Assembly (NCBI GenBank): GCA_032358165.1
Contig: JAALGY010000014.1
Span: 248,001 to 312,000 of the forward strand
Length of the DNA: 64,000 bases
Source: Diplosphaera chodatii
Lineage: Eukaryota; Chlorophyta; Trebouxiophyceae; Prasiolales; Stichococcaceae
Reading direction: 5' to 3'
In this document: positions 41,296 through 52,028 of the stretch, piece by piece
Numbering within the stretch: the stretch's first letter is position 1
Layout: each line of letters starts with the position of its first letter
Notes under the pieces: model-generated
The model's input: the letters and a program-made list of their open reading frames with translations, nothing else
What the model was told of the DNA's origin: nothing
Database searches by the model: none
Position numbers and translations under genes: made by a program

Positions 41296-42555
41296 TCACT
41301 TGTTATGATCCCAGCGGCTGGCCTTAGCTTTCGCAGCCGCAGCCGCCGCCATGCGTGCCTTCTGCACGACGGCCGCCACATCACCGCTGGGTGGTTTGGA
41401 CAGGCTGGAGGCCGCGCGTGCCTGGCTGCCAGCAGCGTGTTTCGAGCCGCCCGTGAAGTCGATGCGCCCTGTAGCAGCCCGCTCAGCCGCCCGCCGGTCC
41501 TGCTCCTTGTCCCACGCTGCCTTCAGCGCCTCGAAGAAGTCCTGCACGGTTCAAAGGCAACAGGACGCCTTGAAAATGACTGTCATCGGCATTGCCGGCT
41601 GTGACCACTGCCAGCGTCACGTTCCTGCGGGAAGATACTCACGTGGCATGTATAGTGGCTCAACACAGCGGGCATACACACTGTTTCAAGTGGGCAGCAA
41701 GGTGGGCACCTCTTCGTGCAGGTCGTCGGGATCGAACACCTCCTTCGGGAGGTTGCTCCCAAACTCCTTTATGCGCGAGTGCTCCACCATCTTCTGCAGG
41801 AAGCTGGGGTTGCGGTAGGGGCGCGACTGCCGCAACTCGCTCTTGATCTCTTTGTTTTGCGTCCGCATGACATACAGAAACCTGTCTACTTTCTCCTGCA
41901 TGCACAAGGCAGCATGACTTTTGGTGGGCGCCACTCATATGACTTTCGATTCGCTGTGAGGGTCGTGAGCCTGAGCGCGCTAGGACAGTGTTCTGCCAAC
42001 AGGTAGCTCATCAAGTAACAATTTGTGCTTAGCCGCAAGCACACACAGTGAGAAATGCCAACCTTCACGGCAGGAGCGCACTCGCCGGGCGGCTGCCGTA
42101 TCAACTCTGGTGGCAGGCCGTATGCTTCGCCTGCCACACCATTTGACCCCCCGGGGCTGCCTGGTGGGGCCACGCTGTCTGATGCTCCAGGGGGGCTGGC
42201 ACCTGGTGCTGTGTCCACATCCATGGCCTGCAGCCCGACTGCTGAGCCCGTCGCGTCAGCTGCTGGACGCACTTCGAAGGCCACATCGGTGATGACAGCT
42301 GCTGCATAGCCGCCCACCAGCACGACGCCTTCTCCGGAGCCTGAGACAGCATGCAACACAGCGTCAACACGAGAAGCGAGGACCAGCCTCGCTCGTGTTG
42401 CTGTGCCCGCATGCCTGGCAGCGTCTGCATAGAAGCCTTTGCAGCCATGAGGGCAAAGCAACAACGTTACACGCAGTAGAAGCTGTGCAAGCACCTGCCA
42501 CATCGGCTTCATCCTCCTCGTCGCTCCCATACACATCCAGCCCGAGCGCCGCCAT
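41296..42555 (-). CDS. HCNGP / SAP30-binding-protein-like transcriptional regulator
   Basis: The start at 42555 reads MAALGLDVYGSDEEDEADVAG, the usual acidic N-terminus of HCNGP proteins (a GSD-EDE pattern). A low-complexity Ala/Gly/Pro stretch is followed by LPPELIRQPPGEC, then KVDRFLYVMRTQNKEIKSEL, YRNPSFLQKMVEHSRIKEFG and SNLPKEVFDPDD. These correspond to the family core 'K...L....G...N..LR....+RNP..L.+++E...I.E.GSN.PK.VFDP'. The last exon (DFFEALKAAWDKEQDRR) ends ASRWDHNK at 41296. In animals the family interacts with SAP30 co-repressor and the spliceosome; function in algae is inferred. Probably nuclear. Confidence 0.87.
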
Positions 42556-43098
42556 GCAGGCAGCTGCCGGTGCAGGACGAGCTGCTACTTGTCACAGCCG
42601 CGCGCACACCACTTTCCAGCTCAGTCCGTGCTGGTGATACTAACGCAGCGCTTCACACGCACGCTTCACAAGCAGAAACTCCTTCCGAGTGCTCAGGAGC
42701 GAGTTGACGCCAGCGCGTGCGCCAACCACGCACGTAATTGGTGCTGCTTGTCTGGCTGGCAGCACGCAGTAAGACAACAAGCAACACCGGCTATTGTGAA
42801 CGCTGTGTGACTGCAGGTTTACCGTAAGAGACCCATCTGACTTGCGTTTGCTTTGGGCAACTGCAAGTGACCTGGTGTACACAGCTTCAAATGTGATCAA
42901 GCCTGAGCCCGTTGTTTCACTGGCTCCATATGTGAAGGTCGAACGCAAACCGCAGGAGTGCAAATAAGAACTGCTTGAATGGTGCCACAATCGACGCTGT
43001 GCACGTGCCACCATGCTGGGCATTGCTGTAGGCCAGGAGCTTGCCTGCACAAATGGCACCTTGTTCGCATCATCCGCGACCGCTGCTGATGGCAAGAC
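42556..43098. promoter_or_regulatory. Divergent 5' region of HCNGP and FNBP4-like genes
   Basis: 543 bases; opposing short open frames do not resemble genes. Presumed promoters. Confidence 0.4.
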
Positions 43099-46000
43099 AT
43101 GAGTGCGAGACGGTCGAAGATTGCTCTCGATGACCACGTAGACGACAGCCCAGCAGCAAAGCGGAGGAAGCACGGTGGGGATGCCTGTGCGACATGCTGG
43201 TGTGCTTGTGCTTTCGCTTGCTCTCATGGCTTTGAACTGTGACACAAGCTGATGCATGCCTTGCAGAGGCGAACCTGAAAGCCGCAGCGCAGGCAGCTGC
43301 CAGAAGAGCATTGGCAAATGTGACAACGGTATTTTTTGACGACGCCCATCCGCCAGCCAGACCGAGTGCGATGCCGTAGCAACGTGGATGTGCTGTCTGA
43401 AATCGTGCATGCGCATGTTCGGAGAGGGGCAGCTCGCCCCCAACGATCATCTTTGAACGGTGCATGGTGCACCGAGAGCAGGCGAACCAGCGGCCGCCGC
43501 TGCCTCCCTGCCGGCCTCTGTTCTGGGCCGCGAAGGAGCCCAGAATGGAGCAGCGAGCCCCATCAGTATCTTCCAGGAGGAGCCCCACAGCTTTCCTTTG
43601 GTGGACTACAGGTGCAGTCAGCCTGCAAGCTGCCATGCCATGGCGTGTGCTGCAGCTCCTCTTACATGGAAAAACCTTTCGTGCCGTGAACGTGGAAACT
43701 GTGTTTGCTGCAGTCACGATGCGTCATCGGATGATGACAGCAGCCAGGACGGGCATACACAGCAGCAGCCTGACAGCAGTGCCGCACTTGGCCCCTCAAG
43801 TGCTGCTGCAATCAGGCCAGTCGCTGCTGCTGAGGCGGCTGCAGAGCCTGTGGATCCATCCATCGATGATGAGGTGAGCCTTGCACAGCTGGTGCTCGCA
43901 CCGGTGCCGCCCGACCTCATGCAAGTGTAGCAGAGACCTTCCTGTGGCGTCTGCAGCTGGCTTCGTTCATGAACGACCTGGAATCCAGCGGCCTGCTTGG
44001 CGCCGAGGACGCAAGCACGCAGCAGCCAGCGAGCAGTGTCGCAGCTGGCACTCCACCAGCCAGCACAGCCACTGCAGCAAACAGCCCAGCAGCTCCTGCC
44101 GCCAATGCGTCAGCACAGCCAGCAGCCGCCAGCTCTGCGGCAGGCCGCAGCGGTGCAGACACAGGAGCCAGCAGCAGCGTTGATGCGGGGGGTGATGGCG
44201 GTGATGAGCAGGCTGAGCAGCGGGTCCTGGGGCCGCTGCTGGGCCGGCCAGACTGGACCGAGGTCATGGACATGGGCAGCCGCCGGGTGTACTTCTGGAA
44301 CATGGACACAGACGCCGTGGAGTGGGAGCCCCCTGCAGGCGGCACGCCGCGGGAGGCGCCAGAGGAGCAGCCTGCAGGCGGTGGCGAGGCAGGCGCCAGT
44401 ACAGAAGAGGTTGTCACCACACACAGTGTACCGGTCTCGTCGGCGGCACAGTCGCCAGCAATGGACTCGAGGCCTGCCCAGCAGTCGGAGGCACCCGCTG
44501 CTGGTGCTCAGTCGGGTGGAGCGGACCCTGCGACAGCACCGCTGCTGCCGTCGGCTGGGTTGGCACGGCGGACCGCCAGCCTGGTGGAGCGGCTCCGAGC
44601 AGCAGCGGGCGGCCTGTTTGCTGCCGCGCCCAAGCTGGTGTGGCTGGCCATCGAGGCTGAGATCCGTGCAAAGGTGCCGAGTACGATGCTGCCTGCCGGT
44701 CTGCATTGAGAATTGCAGAGTGTTCGACCGTGACATGGCATTGCCTGAGATGCTTCTGGCTGACCGTCCAGCCATGCGCCGATGTCGTGCCCTGCTGTCA
44801 TGCAGGATCTGCAGCATATGAGCGACTTGCAGCGAGCAGCGGCAGGGACGGGCACGAGCACGAGCAATGGCGTGCTGTGGCAGCAGTATGAGCAGCATGC
44901 CGAGCAGCAGCTAGCCAAGCTGGAGGCAGAGCTGCCCATGGCAACGGCAGAGGCAGCCCAGCTGCAGGTAAGATTTCCATGCTGCTGCAGCTGCTTGTCA
45001 GCATGGTGCAGTGCTGCAGCTATGGCTGTGTGAGGCGGCCATGTCCACAGTGATACTTGGAGTGGTGAACTGTTTGATAGGCAGACCTTCATGATGTGTG
45101 TTGCATGGCAGGCGGCAGCAAAGGCAGCAGCGCAATACGAGGTCAGCGAAGTTGGCATGGCTACTACCGCAATGTCACCAAGGTCAGAGGCGTTGGTTGA
45201 AGATGAGCCAAACCTGCCGCCCCTGCCAGACCAGGCGCCACAGCCGCCGTCTGATGAGCCGGCGCCACCGCCAGATGAACAGCCTGCACTGCCGCCCGAT
45301 GATGAGGCTGTGCCTGGGCATCAGTCAGTTACACCTGATGAGCAGCTGTCAGCGCCTGTGCCTGAAGGAAAGGCCCAAGATTCGTTGCCTCTGCTGTCGC
45401 CAGCAGTGAACTCTTTGCCAGCTCAAGAAGGCGGCAGCGTTTCTTCGGCCGCCGTCAATGCAGACCATCAGCAGGAGCCAGCAGCAGCGGCTTGCAGCAG
45501 GGGCACCCATGCTGCCGCTGGTGACCGGGTGGTCGCACAGCAGGGCGGCATGGCGCTCGAAGAAGGGGAGCTTGCCGCAGGGGACCAGCTCGGCAGTGCA
45601 GATGGTGCAAGCCCAGCGGCAGCCCCAGCAGCCACAGCGGCAGATGACAGCATGGACATGGATCTTGATGACATAGTGCAGGCGGATGCCCCAGCCGCCT
45701 CCACTGCAGCCCCAGCTGCACCAGCCACAGCACAGCCATCTGCAGCACCCCAGCCGCCTGCAGCACCGTCCGCGGCAGTGAGTGCGCCGCTGGCAGCGAC
45801 AGCCGCCCAGCCGCCCGCCACCAGCGCCCCCACAGCGGCTGCTGCCAGCGCTGCGACTCACCCTGCAGCGCCCGTCGCGTGGCCTATGCCCATTGGCGGC
45901 CCCATGGCCATGCCCTTCACGTGGTCCTTCTACTACCCGCCGCCAGGGTATCCGCCGATGCACGCCTTCTCCGCAGCGCATGGGCCTCACACGCTGCCAC

Positions 46001-47875
46001 ACCCTGCCATGTTCCCACCTGCGGACGCCTTGCACCTGGCGCACGCCTCCGCGCCGCCCAGGTGAATGCCGATGCGTCCGCAGGGATGACGCCATCAAAC
46101 TGTCCATGCAGTACAACTGCGCAACGCCGACTTGGTATAGCCTTACACTGGTCATACTGGCTGGTCGTTTCTGCATTTGAACCCGTTTGTAGTGTGTCGG
46201 ATTGACTTGAAGCTGCAACAACGGTCCCACCTTCACCGTGTGGACGTGCTGCAGCGCGACGTATGGGGCCGCAGCCAGCCCAGCAGCGGCAGATGCCGCT
46301 GCGGGTCCGGCGGCAGCCGAGGCTGCGGCAACCCCAGAGCCGCGGCGTGCGTACTGGGCGCAGCCGGTGAGGGCGCAGCAGGCCAATGGCACGCCTGACG
46401 CCGAGCCGTCGCCGCCGCCGCTGCCAGACGACGGCGACCCGGCTCCAGAGCCCTCTGCGGTGCACACCGTCAAAATCCCCGACTACCTGACATGTGCAAG
46501 GACGTCTCATCGCAGAGATTGCCGCTGATTCCCACAACAGCAGTTCGTGCGCGGCAACGGTTTGGACCCCGCAGAGTAATGGACTACTGCTGAGGGCGGG
46601 GACATCTCTGAACCGTGTGCAGGCCCCAGCTGGGCAGGCGCAGGCCGTGAGGAAGGCCAAGGCACCCGTTGGCCTGGGCGTGCTCAGCGCCCGCAAAAAG
46701 GCCAAGAGCGGCAAGCTGCAGAAGGGCGCCTCCAGCCTCATTGGCAAGTGGCAAGCTGTGCAGCAGGTGCGGCGGGCACGGCTGTTGTGGGGCCTCCTGC
46801 ACGTGATCCCGAGTGTAGGTCATGTAGGCTATAAGTTAGTTGCCAAATGTGCTCACCTACACACTGTGTCAACAGCTGTCATTCTGTTTGTCTACATGAT
46901 GCGTACGTCTTACAGTTGAAGATCTCGGGTGTGCTGTAGGATCTGAAAGCAGCAGAGGAGGCTGAGCAGGCGGCAGGGGAGGTGGCGGCGGACCCACAGG
47001 CCCTGGAGCGTAAGAAGCTTGCGGAGGCGGAGGAGTGGCGCATGCAGCAGCTGCGCACCGGGCAGGCCGCCGACAACGCAAACTTTCAGGTGCGCCGCCG
47101 ACGGCCCATGCAATCAGCTGCTGCATCCTGCTCACCAAGGCTCGAACCGTGAGGGTGTCTGGTCGTCTGGTGTGCTACATGGGACTCATCGTCAACAACT
47201 GCAGCAGTAGTCCTGCAAGGTGTCATCCTGACACATCCCTGACACAACCCTGACAGCACCCTGACAACGTCAGGCAGCGAGATCTGTGTGTCAGATGTGG
47301 TCACATGATTGTATGTTGTCTGAGGTGTCGTCAAGGTACTTCGTGACATCGCGTGGATTGTCATGTGCAGCCGGTGTCAGGCGATTGGCGGGACAAGGTG
47401 AAGGCTGCGCGTAAGGAGGAGCGGCGTGCCAAAAAGGCGGCAAAGGCCCCTCAGTCAGGTGTTGTATGGTTGTTGCTGATTGTATATTCAGCTGACTACA
47501 TCATCCTTGAAGCAGGTGAATATCAGGATCTGCAAAGCATTTAATTGGTTTTGGTGTCTGCAACTCAACACACCCAACGCACAGTATTCACAACAGACGT
47601 AGCAATTCACTTGCCGGGTCTGCAGGCGCTGGTGTGGATCTGGAGGCGCTCTCAGCCACGCTGCCGGCTGGGTGGCGCGCCATGCTGGACCCCAGCAGCA
47701 ACGAGATATATTATGGCAACCTCTCAACGAAGGTAAGCCTGTGATCAGGTTAAACCCTGGTGCAGCTTCGGTACACAGCAAAGCGTGCCAACAATCACAA
47801 GAGCAATTTCGATGTTGGTCACGTTCTGCTGGACACTGATATTCGCAGGAGACTTCCTGGGAAAGGCCCACATGA
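43099..47875 (+). CDS. FNBP4-like protein with two WW domains
   Basis: Exon 1 (43099-43174, MSARRSKIALDDH..AAKRRKH) joins in phase to 43482-43611 (..SPISIFQEEPHSFPLVDYR) and to 43714-43924. Then come LASFMNDLESSGLLG, a long Ala/Ser/Thr-rich linker, and WW domain 1 (PDWTEVMDMGSRRVYFWNMD..EWEPP, about 44250-44330). Pro/Ala-rich exons include PNLPPLPDQAP and a YYPPPGYPPM segment. Then LPDDGDPAPEP, RKKAKSGKLQKGASSLIGKW, ERKKLAEAEEWRMQQLRTGQ followed by ADNANFQ, and SGDWRDKVKAARKEER. At the extreme C-terminus WW domain 2 is LPAGWRAMLDPSSNEIYYGN..ETSWERPT, split by an intron. The two WW domains and the EEW..RQ.ASG.A..NANFQP..GDWR region mark the FNBP4 family, thought to act in nuclear RNA processing. 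Central exon joins are approximate. Confidence 0.83.
47227..47270 (+). repeat. Four 11-nt tandem repeats in an FNBP4-like intron
   Basis: cctgaca occurs at 47227, 47238, 47249 and 47260 with exact 11-nt spacing; intervening four bases vary. Confidence 0.85.
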
Positions 47876-48237
47876 TGTGCGCACTAGACATTGGCGCCAG
47901 TAAACTGCAGTGCAATCGTCTGCCCGTGGGCATCAGGAAGCAGCAATGCAGCATACCATAGCTAGACAGCGGGATGGGTCTGTTTGTTTGAGCAGTTGTT
48001 TTGAGACAAGCATGTGAACTCTGGCAGTAAACTGCTGTGTTACTTGCATATGGTCGGCTGAATGTACAGCAGTGAAGGGGTGTGATGGCATTGCTGCACT
48101 ACACTGACGAGCACTTCGTCTTGTGCATCTGCAACCCCACGGTCCCCTGCTCTGACATTGTTCCATTTATGTTTTCCAATGGACCAGCTTGTAGAACTTC
48201 GTCCTGCAACCCAGCCGCAAACACAGGTTTTGGCATG
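47876..48237. other. Convergent intergenic region
   Basis: 362 bases between FNBP4-like and SNARE stops, 3' UTRs; no gene seen. Confidence 0.4.
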
Positions 48238-48967
48238 CTAGCAGCGGGCATGATCCGGACCAGGGGTCTGTGACAATATGTAGCCTGGCACCAGCCACTC
48301 AAATGTGTTTTCAGCAGCGCACCACCAGTAGAAGAGGAAGAAGACGCCAATGACGAACAGTAGAAGATACAGCAGGTGGTTGCTCTTGCTGCGCTGGTAT
48401 GTGCGATTGAGCCGCCGCATGCTCCTTGACAGCCCAAGCTTGGCCTTTTCAAGCGTCTCCTCCTGCAGCAGCATCATAACTGGCCATACGTCCTCTGCTT
48501 ACCGTATCCACTGAATGGGTGAGGGCCTACCACAGATGCCGTACGACGTACCAGGCTGGCTGCAATGCTGCTCTGCACTGTCTGCTCCTCGTGTATGGCA
48601 CTGGATACCTGCACGCTCGACGCCTATCAGGGTAAGCCCAGCATCACAAGAGGGCAGTACACACGAAATACCCAGGGCGCACCCGCTTTGGCCCTGCAAT
48701 CTTTGCACCTGCTTCAGGCGGCCGAGCTGGCCACGCAGCCCATCGATCTCAGTGTCAAGGTCAAACTGGTTGCCGGCGTCGACGCTGATCTGAAGCTGGT
48801 CGGACGGCCCCGGTCGACTAGACAGGCCGCCTCTGCATTTCAAGACCGGGAGCCGGGTTGGATGTCCGTTGGGCCTGTGCCATGATGCCGTGCAGCTAAG
48901 CATACATCGTCGCGTGCCAAACTCCACACCTGCTGCTGAAGCCTCCGCCTGCTCTTGGTGCGTACAT
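48238..48967 (-). CDS. Bet1-like SNARE (plant At4g14600 type)
   Basis: Four exons (48967-48930, 48817-48709, 48608-48552, 48462-48238) close in frame to 142 residues. It starts MYAPRAGGGFSSS and is followed by QLQISVDAGNQFDLDTEIDG, which matches the plant Bet1-like N-terminus. The SNARE helix runs EIDGLRGQLGRLKQ..SAIHEEQTVQSSI..ETLEKAKLGLSRSMRRLN, then a single membrane anchor NHLLYLLLFVIGVFFLFYWW. Such tail-anchored Qc-SNAREs work in ER-Golgi or Golgi vesicle fusion. Unusual: about 27 residues (CAAENTFEWL...DHARC) follow the anchor, where most relatives have only a few; the terminal frame could also be shortened by an undetected splice. Confidence 0.85.
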
Positions 48968-49591
48968 CCTCTGAAGGTGTACTCAGGTACAGAAACAGGA
49001 TGCAGCTGCACCAGGCTGCGTCACTGCTGGCCGTCCGGCAGTTGCACAACCACCCACTGTGTGCTGAGCACGGCCGCCCTGACTAGCGGTAGCAATATGC
49101 GCCTTGCTTGTCCGACAAGGTGTTCAGCTCCTCTGCCCTGCGATGGAAGCTTGCTGCAGTCGCGCTGGATGGTCTGCGCTCATACAGATGGAAAGTGGTC
49201 ACTCTTGAACCTGCGATATCAAGTGTGCTTCAACGAGGTCAACAGCAACAGGCAATGCAAACGTGTGAGGGCGGATAGCACAACACTGCTGCCGTGCTGA
49301 GCAGTCAACCATTTCCAATCTGCAACCGCATATAACCTACGGCAAATACCAGCGATGGAGTCATGGAGATCATCATGCAGCTGCAAAGTGTCTCTGCAGA
49401 AACATTTTGCTAGTCTGCTGATACAGTAGCAGCGGGATCACGCTTTGTTGTAAGCCCAGCGACGAAGCGTCAGCATAAGGCAGCATTGGCACAGGAGTAC
49501 CAGCAGCTTCCACCTGGCGCTTTCGGCGTCAAACTCTTGTACACAACCAAGCACTTGTTTTGTCTCGTGATCCCGGGACAGTGAAGGCGCA
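48968..49591. promoter_or_regulatory. Divergent 5' region of SNARE and RPE genes
   Basis: 624 bases; no supported gene. Contains both presumed promoters. Confidence 0.4.
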
Positions 49592-50937
49592 ATGGGACAG
49601 AGGCAGCAGCTGCCCGTGCTGACAGACGACAGGGACAGGCCCTTCACCCGGGTGTCGCCCTCTATTCTGTCTGCGGACTTTGCCAATCTGGCGCACGACT
49701 GCAACACCGTGCTGCAGGCCGGTGCCGACTGGCTCCACTGCGACGTGATGGTACGCTGCCGATGAAGCTGCGCGCAAGCTCGTTGCTGTTAGTCAGGCGG
49801 CTGTGCGACTTAGTTTGATGATGATGCATCCTGGCGGCAGGATGGCCACATGGTGCCCAATCTGACGATCGGCGCGCCCGTGCTGAAGAGTCTGCGCAAG
49901 CACACTGAGGCCTTCCTGGACTGCCACTTAATGGTCACGGATCCGGGACAGTGGGTGGAGGTGCTCCTATATGCTCTGTCGTGCCACAAGACCGGCAGTG
50001 TAAGATGCTCTCCATCATCAAGCATGGAGCCGTACCATGGTGACATCCGCAGGAGTTTGCCGGCATAGCAGACATGTATACATTTCATCTGGAGGTCGTG
50101 GCACCGCGCCTATCCTCAGAGCGCCATGAGGAGGTTGTGCAGCTTGCAAAGCGGGTGAGCCTTCACCTACCCTACCCTCCGGCAGTCTGGTGAATGCGCA
50201 TAACCATTTACCTTGTCAATGTACACACACTTCGAATCAGATACGCACGGTAATGCTTTCCGCAGGTGCGTGACGCTGGCATGCACGTGGGGATCGCGCT
50301 GAAGCCCTCCACGCCTGTGGAACATGTGTTCCCATACTGTGATGCTGGCGACATCGACCTGGTAGGCCGTGTGCAGCATGCGCAGCAAAGCTGCCATGTG
50401 ACGAATGGCAACACACCTAATTGCAACAGTGTTGCTTGACTGGGATAAGGAAGTAAACAGCATCCGATCATGCACTGCAGGTCCTGCCACTCAGTGTGGA
50501 GCCGGGGTTCGGTGGTCAAAAATTCCAACCAGCAATGATGCAGAAGGTCAGAGACCTGCGGCACAAGTATCCAGCCCTGCAGATAGAGGTGGGTGACAAG
50601 CCACGATGAGCATCTATGAAACGCCTCTCTCTGCAGTCTGCAGCCAGACCATGGTTTACAGTTGCATCATGATTGTATCCATGCTCACGCTCCACCGCTC
50701 TACACGCAGGTGGATGGCGGCATTTCACCCTCCACCATCGACCAAGCAGCGGCGGCTGGCGCCAACATCATTGTAGCAGGCAGCGCGGTCTTTGGCAGCG
50801 ACGATTGGGAGGGCACCATCGGCAAGCTGCGCCACAGCGTTGACAGGGCGGCAGCCAAGTCAGAGGCATGCCGAGGATATTTCAATACCCCTGGCGCAGG
50901 GTTAGCACACCCTGGTTCAGTGCCCATGGACTCATGA
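49592..50937 (+). CDS. RPE: Ribulose-phosphate 3-epimerase
   Basis: Interconverts ribulose-5-P and xylulose-5-P in the pentose phosphate and Calvin cycles. Six phase-consistent exons (49592-49750, 49841-49960, 50053-50154, 50266-50361, 50481-50588, 50710-50937) give 270 residues. Motifs: [36 protein letters not shown] (metal His/Asp), [56 protein letters not shown] (family signature), [13 protein letters not shown] and [14 protein letters not shown]. The short N-terminus (about 25 residues, [18 protein letters not shown]) is not a clear transit peptide, so this is probably the cytosolic form. After the usual end (RAAAKSEA) there are about 22 extra residues, which could be real or an unspliced end. 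All catalytic positions present. Confidence 0.93.
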
Positions 50938-52028
50938 TGTCGCGTGGCATCCAACAAGACGACACGCGCGGAACTGAAGCAGGCCAGCCTGCTGTCGAGC
51001 TTGCTATTCTTTCGAGGTGTGATTTGCCGTCCCGGGAAACAGGCCAAAGTGACCTGGTAGTCCACGCTGCCACCGCTCGTTCCTCGGACATGCTGCTGGC
51101 CACCCTCCGGTGAAAACTCGAGCCATTCAAGTCTCGGCAGCTTTCTGGGCACGGTGTATGACCCGGTCTGATTGAAATTGCGTGCCACGACACTGCGCCA
51201 CGGTACCTACTCTTGCCAGATAGACCGGCAGCCGCCATGCGGCATTACTAAGCATGCGGCGCAGGACCAGCTCAGGCGATTTAACAGACAAGTACGGCAA
51301 AGGAAGATCCAGGCGGGGGACACGATGCCGGTCGATCACCATTGGCCTCCTCATGATCGTGGGCGGGACTGTGCTGGGTGGGTTGGCTGGCAGCTGACTG
51401 ATCAAGCTTGGGGAAGTGGCGATCTGGCAACTGGTCGCCTTTGGCAGCGAGAGTCGCAGTGCTGTCAACACCTCGTAGACATGTCGTGCGTCAGCTAACT
51501 GGTCGATGTGATTGCACGGACACACACTGCGGAGCGGCATCGTGTCGACACCTCCTGGCGCCACAAAGCATGCCGCAGCGTGTCGAGGGTGGTTCAGCTC
51601 GCGGAGTGTTATCGCATGTGTGCTGCTGCAGGCATTTTGGCGGGATCTGCAGTTGTCAGGAAGAGTCCACGGCAGAATGCAGAACGTCTCAGGTGAGCAC
51701 CATCCTGCCGCGCACCGGCAGGCCCCATGCTGCCGTACCCTGCTGCAGCAGTTAATGCCGTGCAAAGCAAGAATGTCAAACTGGATGTTGCAGGCAGCTG
51801 GGGCGGACGAGCGGCAGTCAGAAGGGGGGTGCAGCAGAAGCAGGGGCTGCAGTTTCCACAGAGGAGTTGGTGCACAGCGGCATTGCATCGGGTATGCTGG
51901 GCGGGGATGCAGAGCCTCATGGCCTCAGAAGCAGCGCAGTCCGCCTCCCGGTACGATGCTTGCCATGGCAATATGTTTGCATTCTGCAAGGAGCCTGGTG
52001 GGTTGATGTGGGCACATAGCTGTATGGG
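50938..52028 (+). other. Unassigned region, probably 5' part of the FkbM gene
   Basis: Plus-strand fragments look coding: GILAGSAVVRKSPRQNAERL (about 51634-51693) and the frame at about 51797-51960 (QKGGAAEAGAAVSTEELVHS then GIASGMLGGDAEPHG), each next to plausible splice sites. A 253-residue minus-strand frame (51888-51127) has no recognisable domain. The joins could not be settled. Confidence 0.35.

Noticed and set aside
39956..41299. 447-residue minus-strand open frame across RPT6
   Set aside because: Exact antisense shadow of a highly conserved proteasome ATPase; Ser/Arg/Thr-rich composition reflects reversed codons, no domain.
42640..43443. 267-residue minus-strand open frame
   Set aside because: Overlaps the FNBP4-like first exon, which joins in phase on the plus strand; no family resemblance.
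45349..46473. 374-residue minus-strand open frame
   Set aside because: Antisense of Ala/Pro-rich FNBP4-like exons; Gly/Cys/Arg-rich composition is a strand artefact.
51127..51888. 253-residue minus-strand open frame
   Set aside because: No recognisable motif, and it overlaps plus-strand fragments with better splice context for the FkbM gene.
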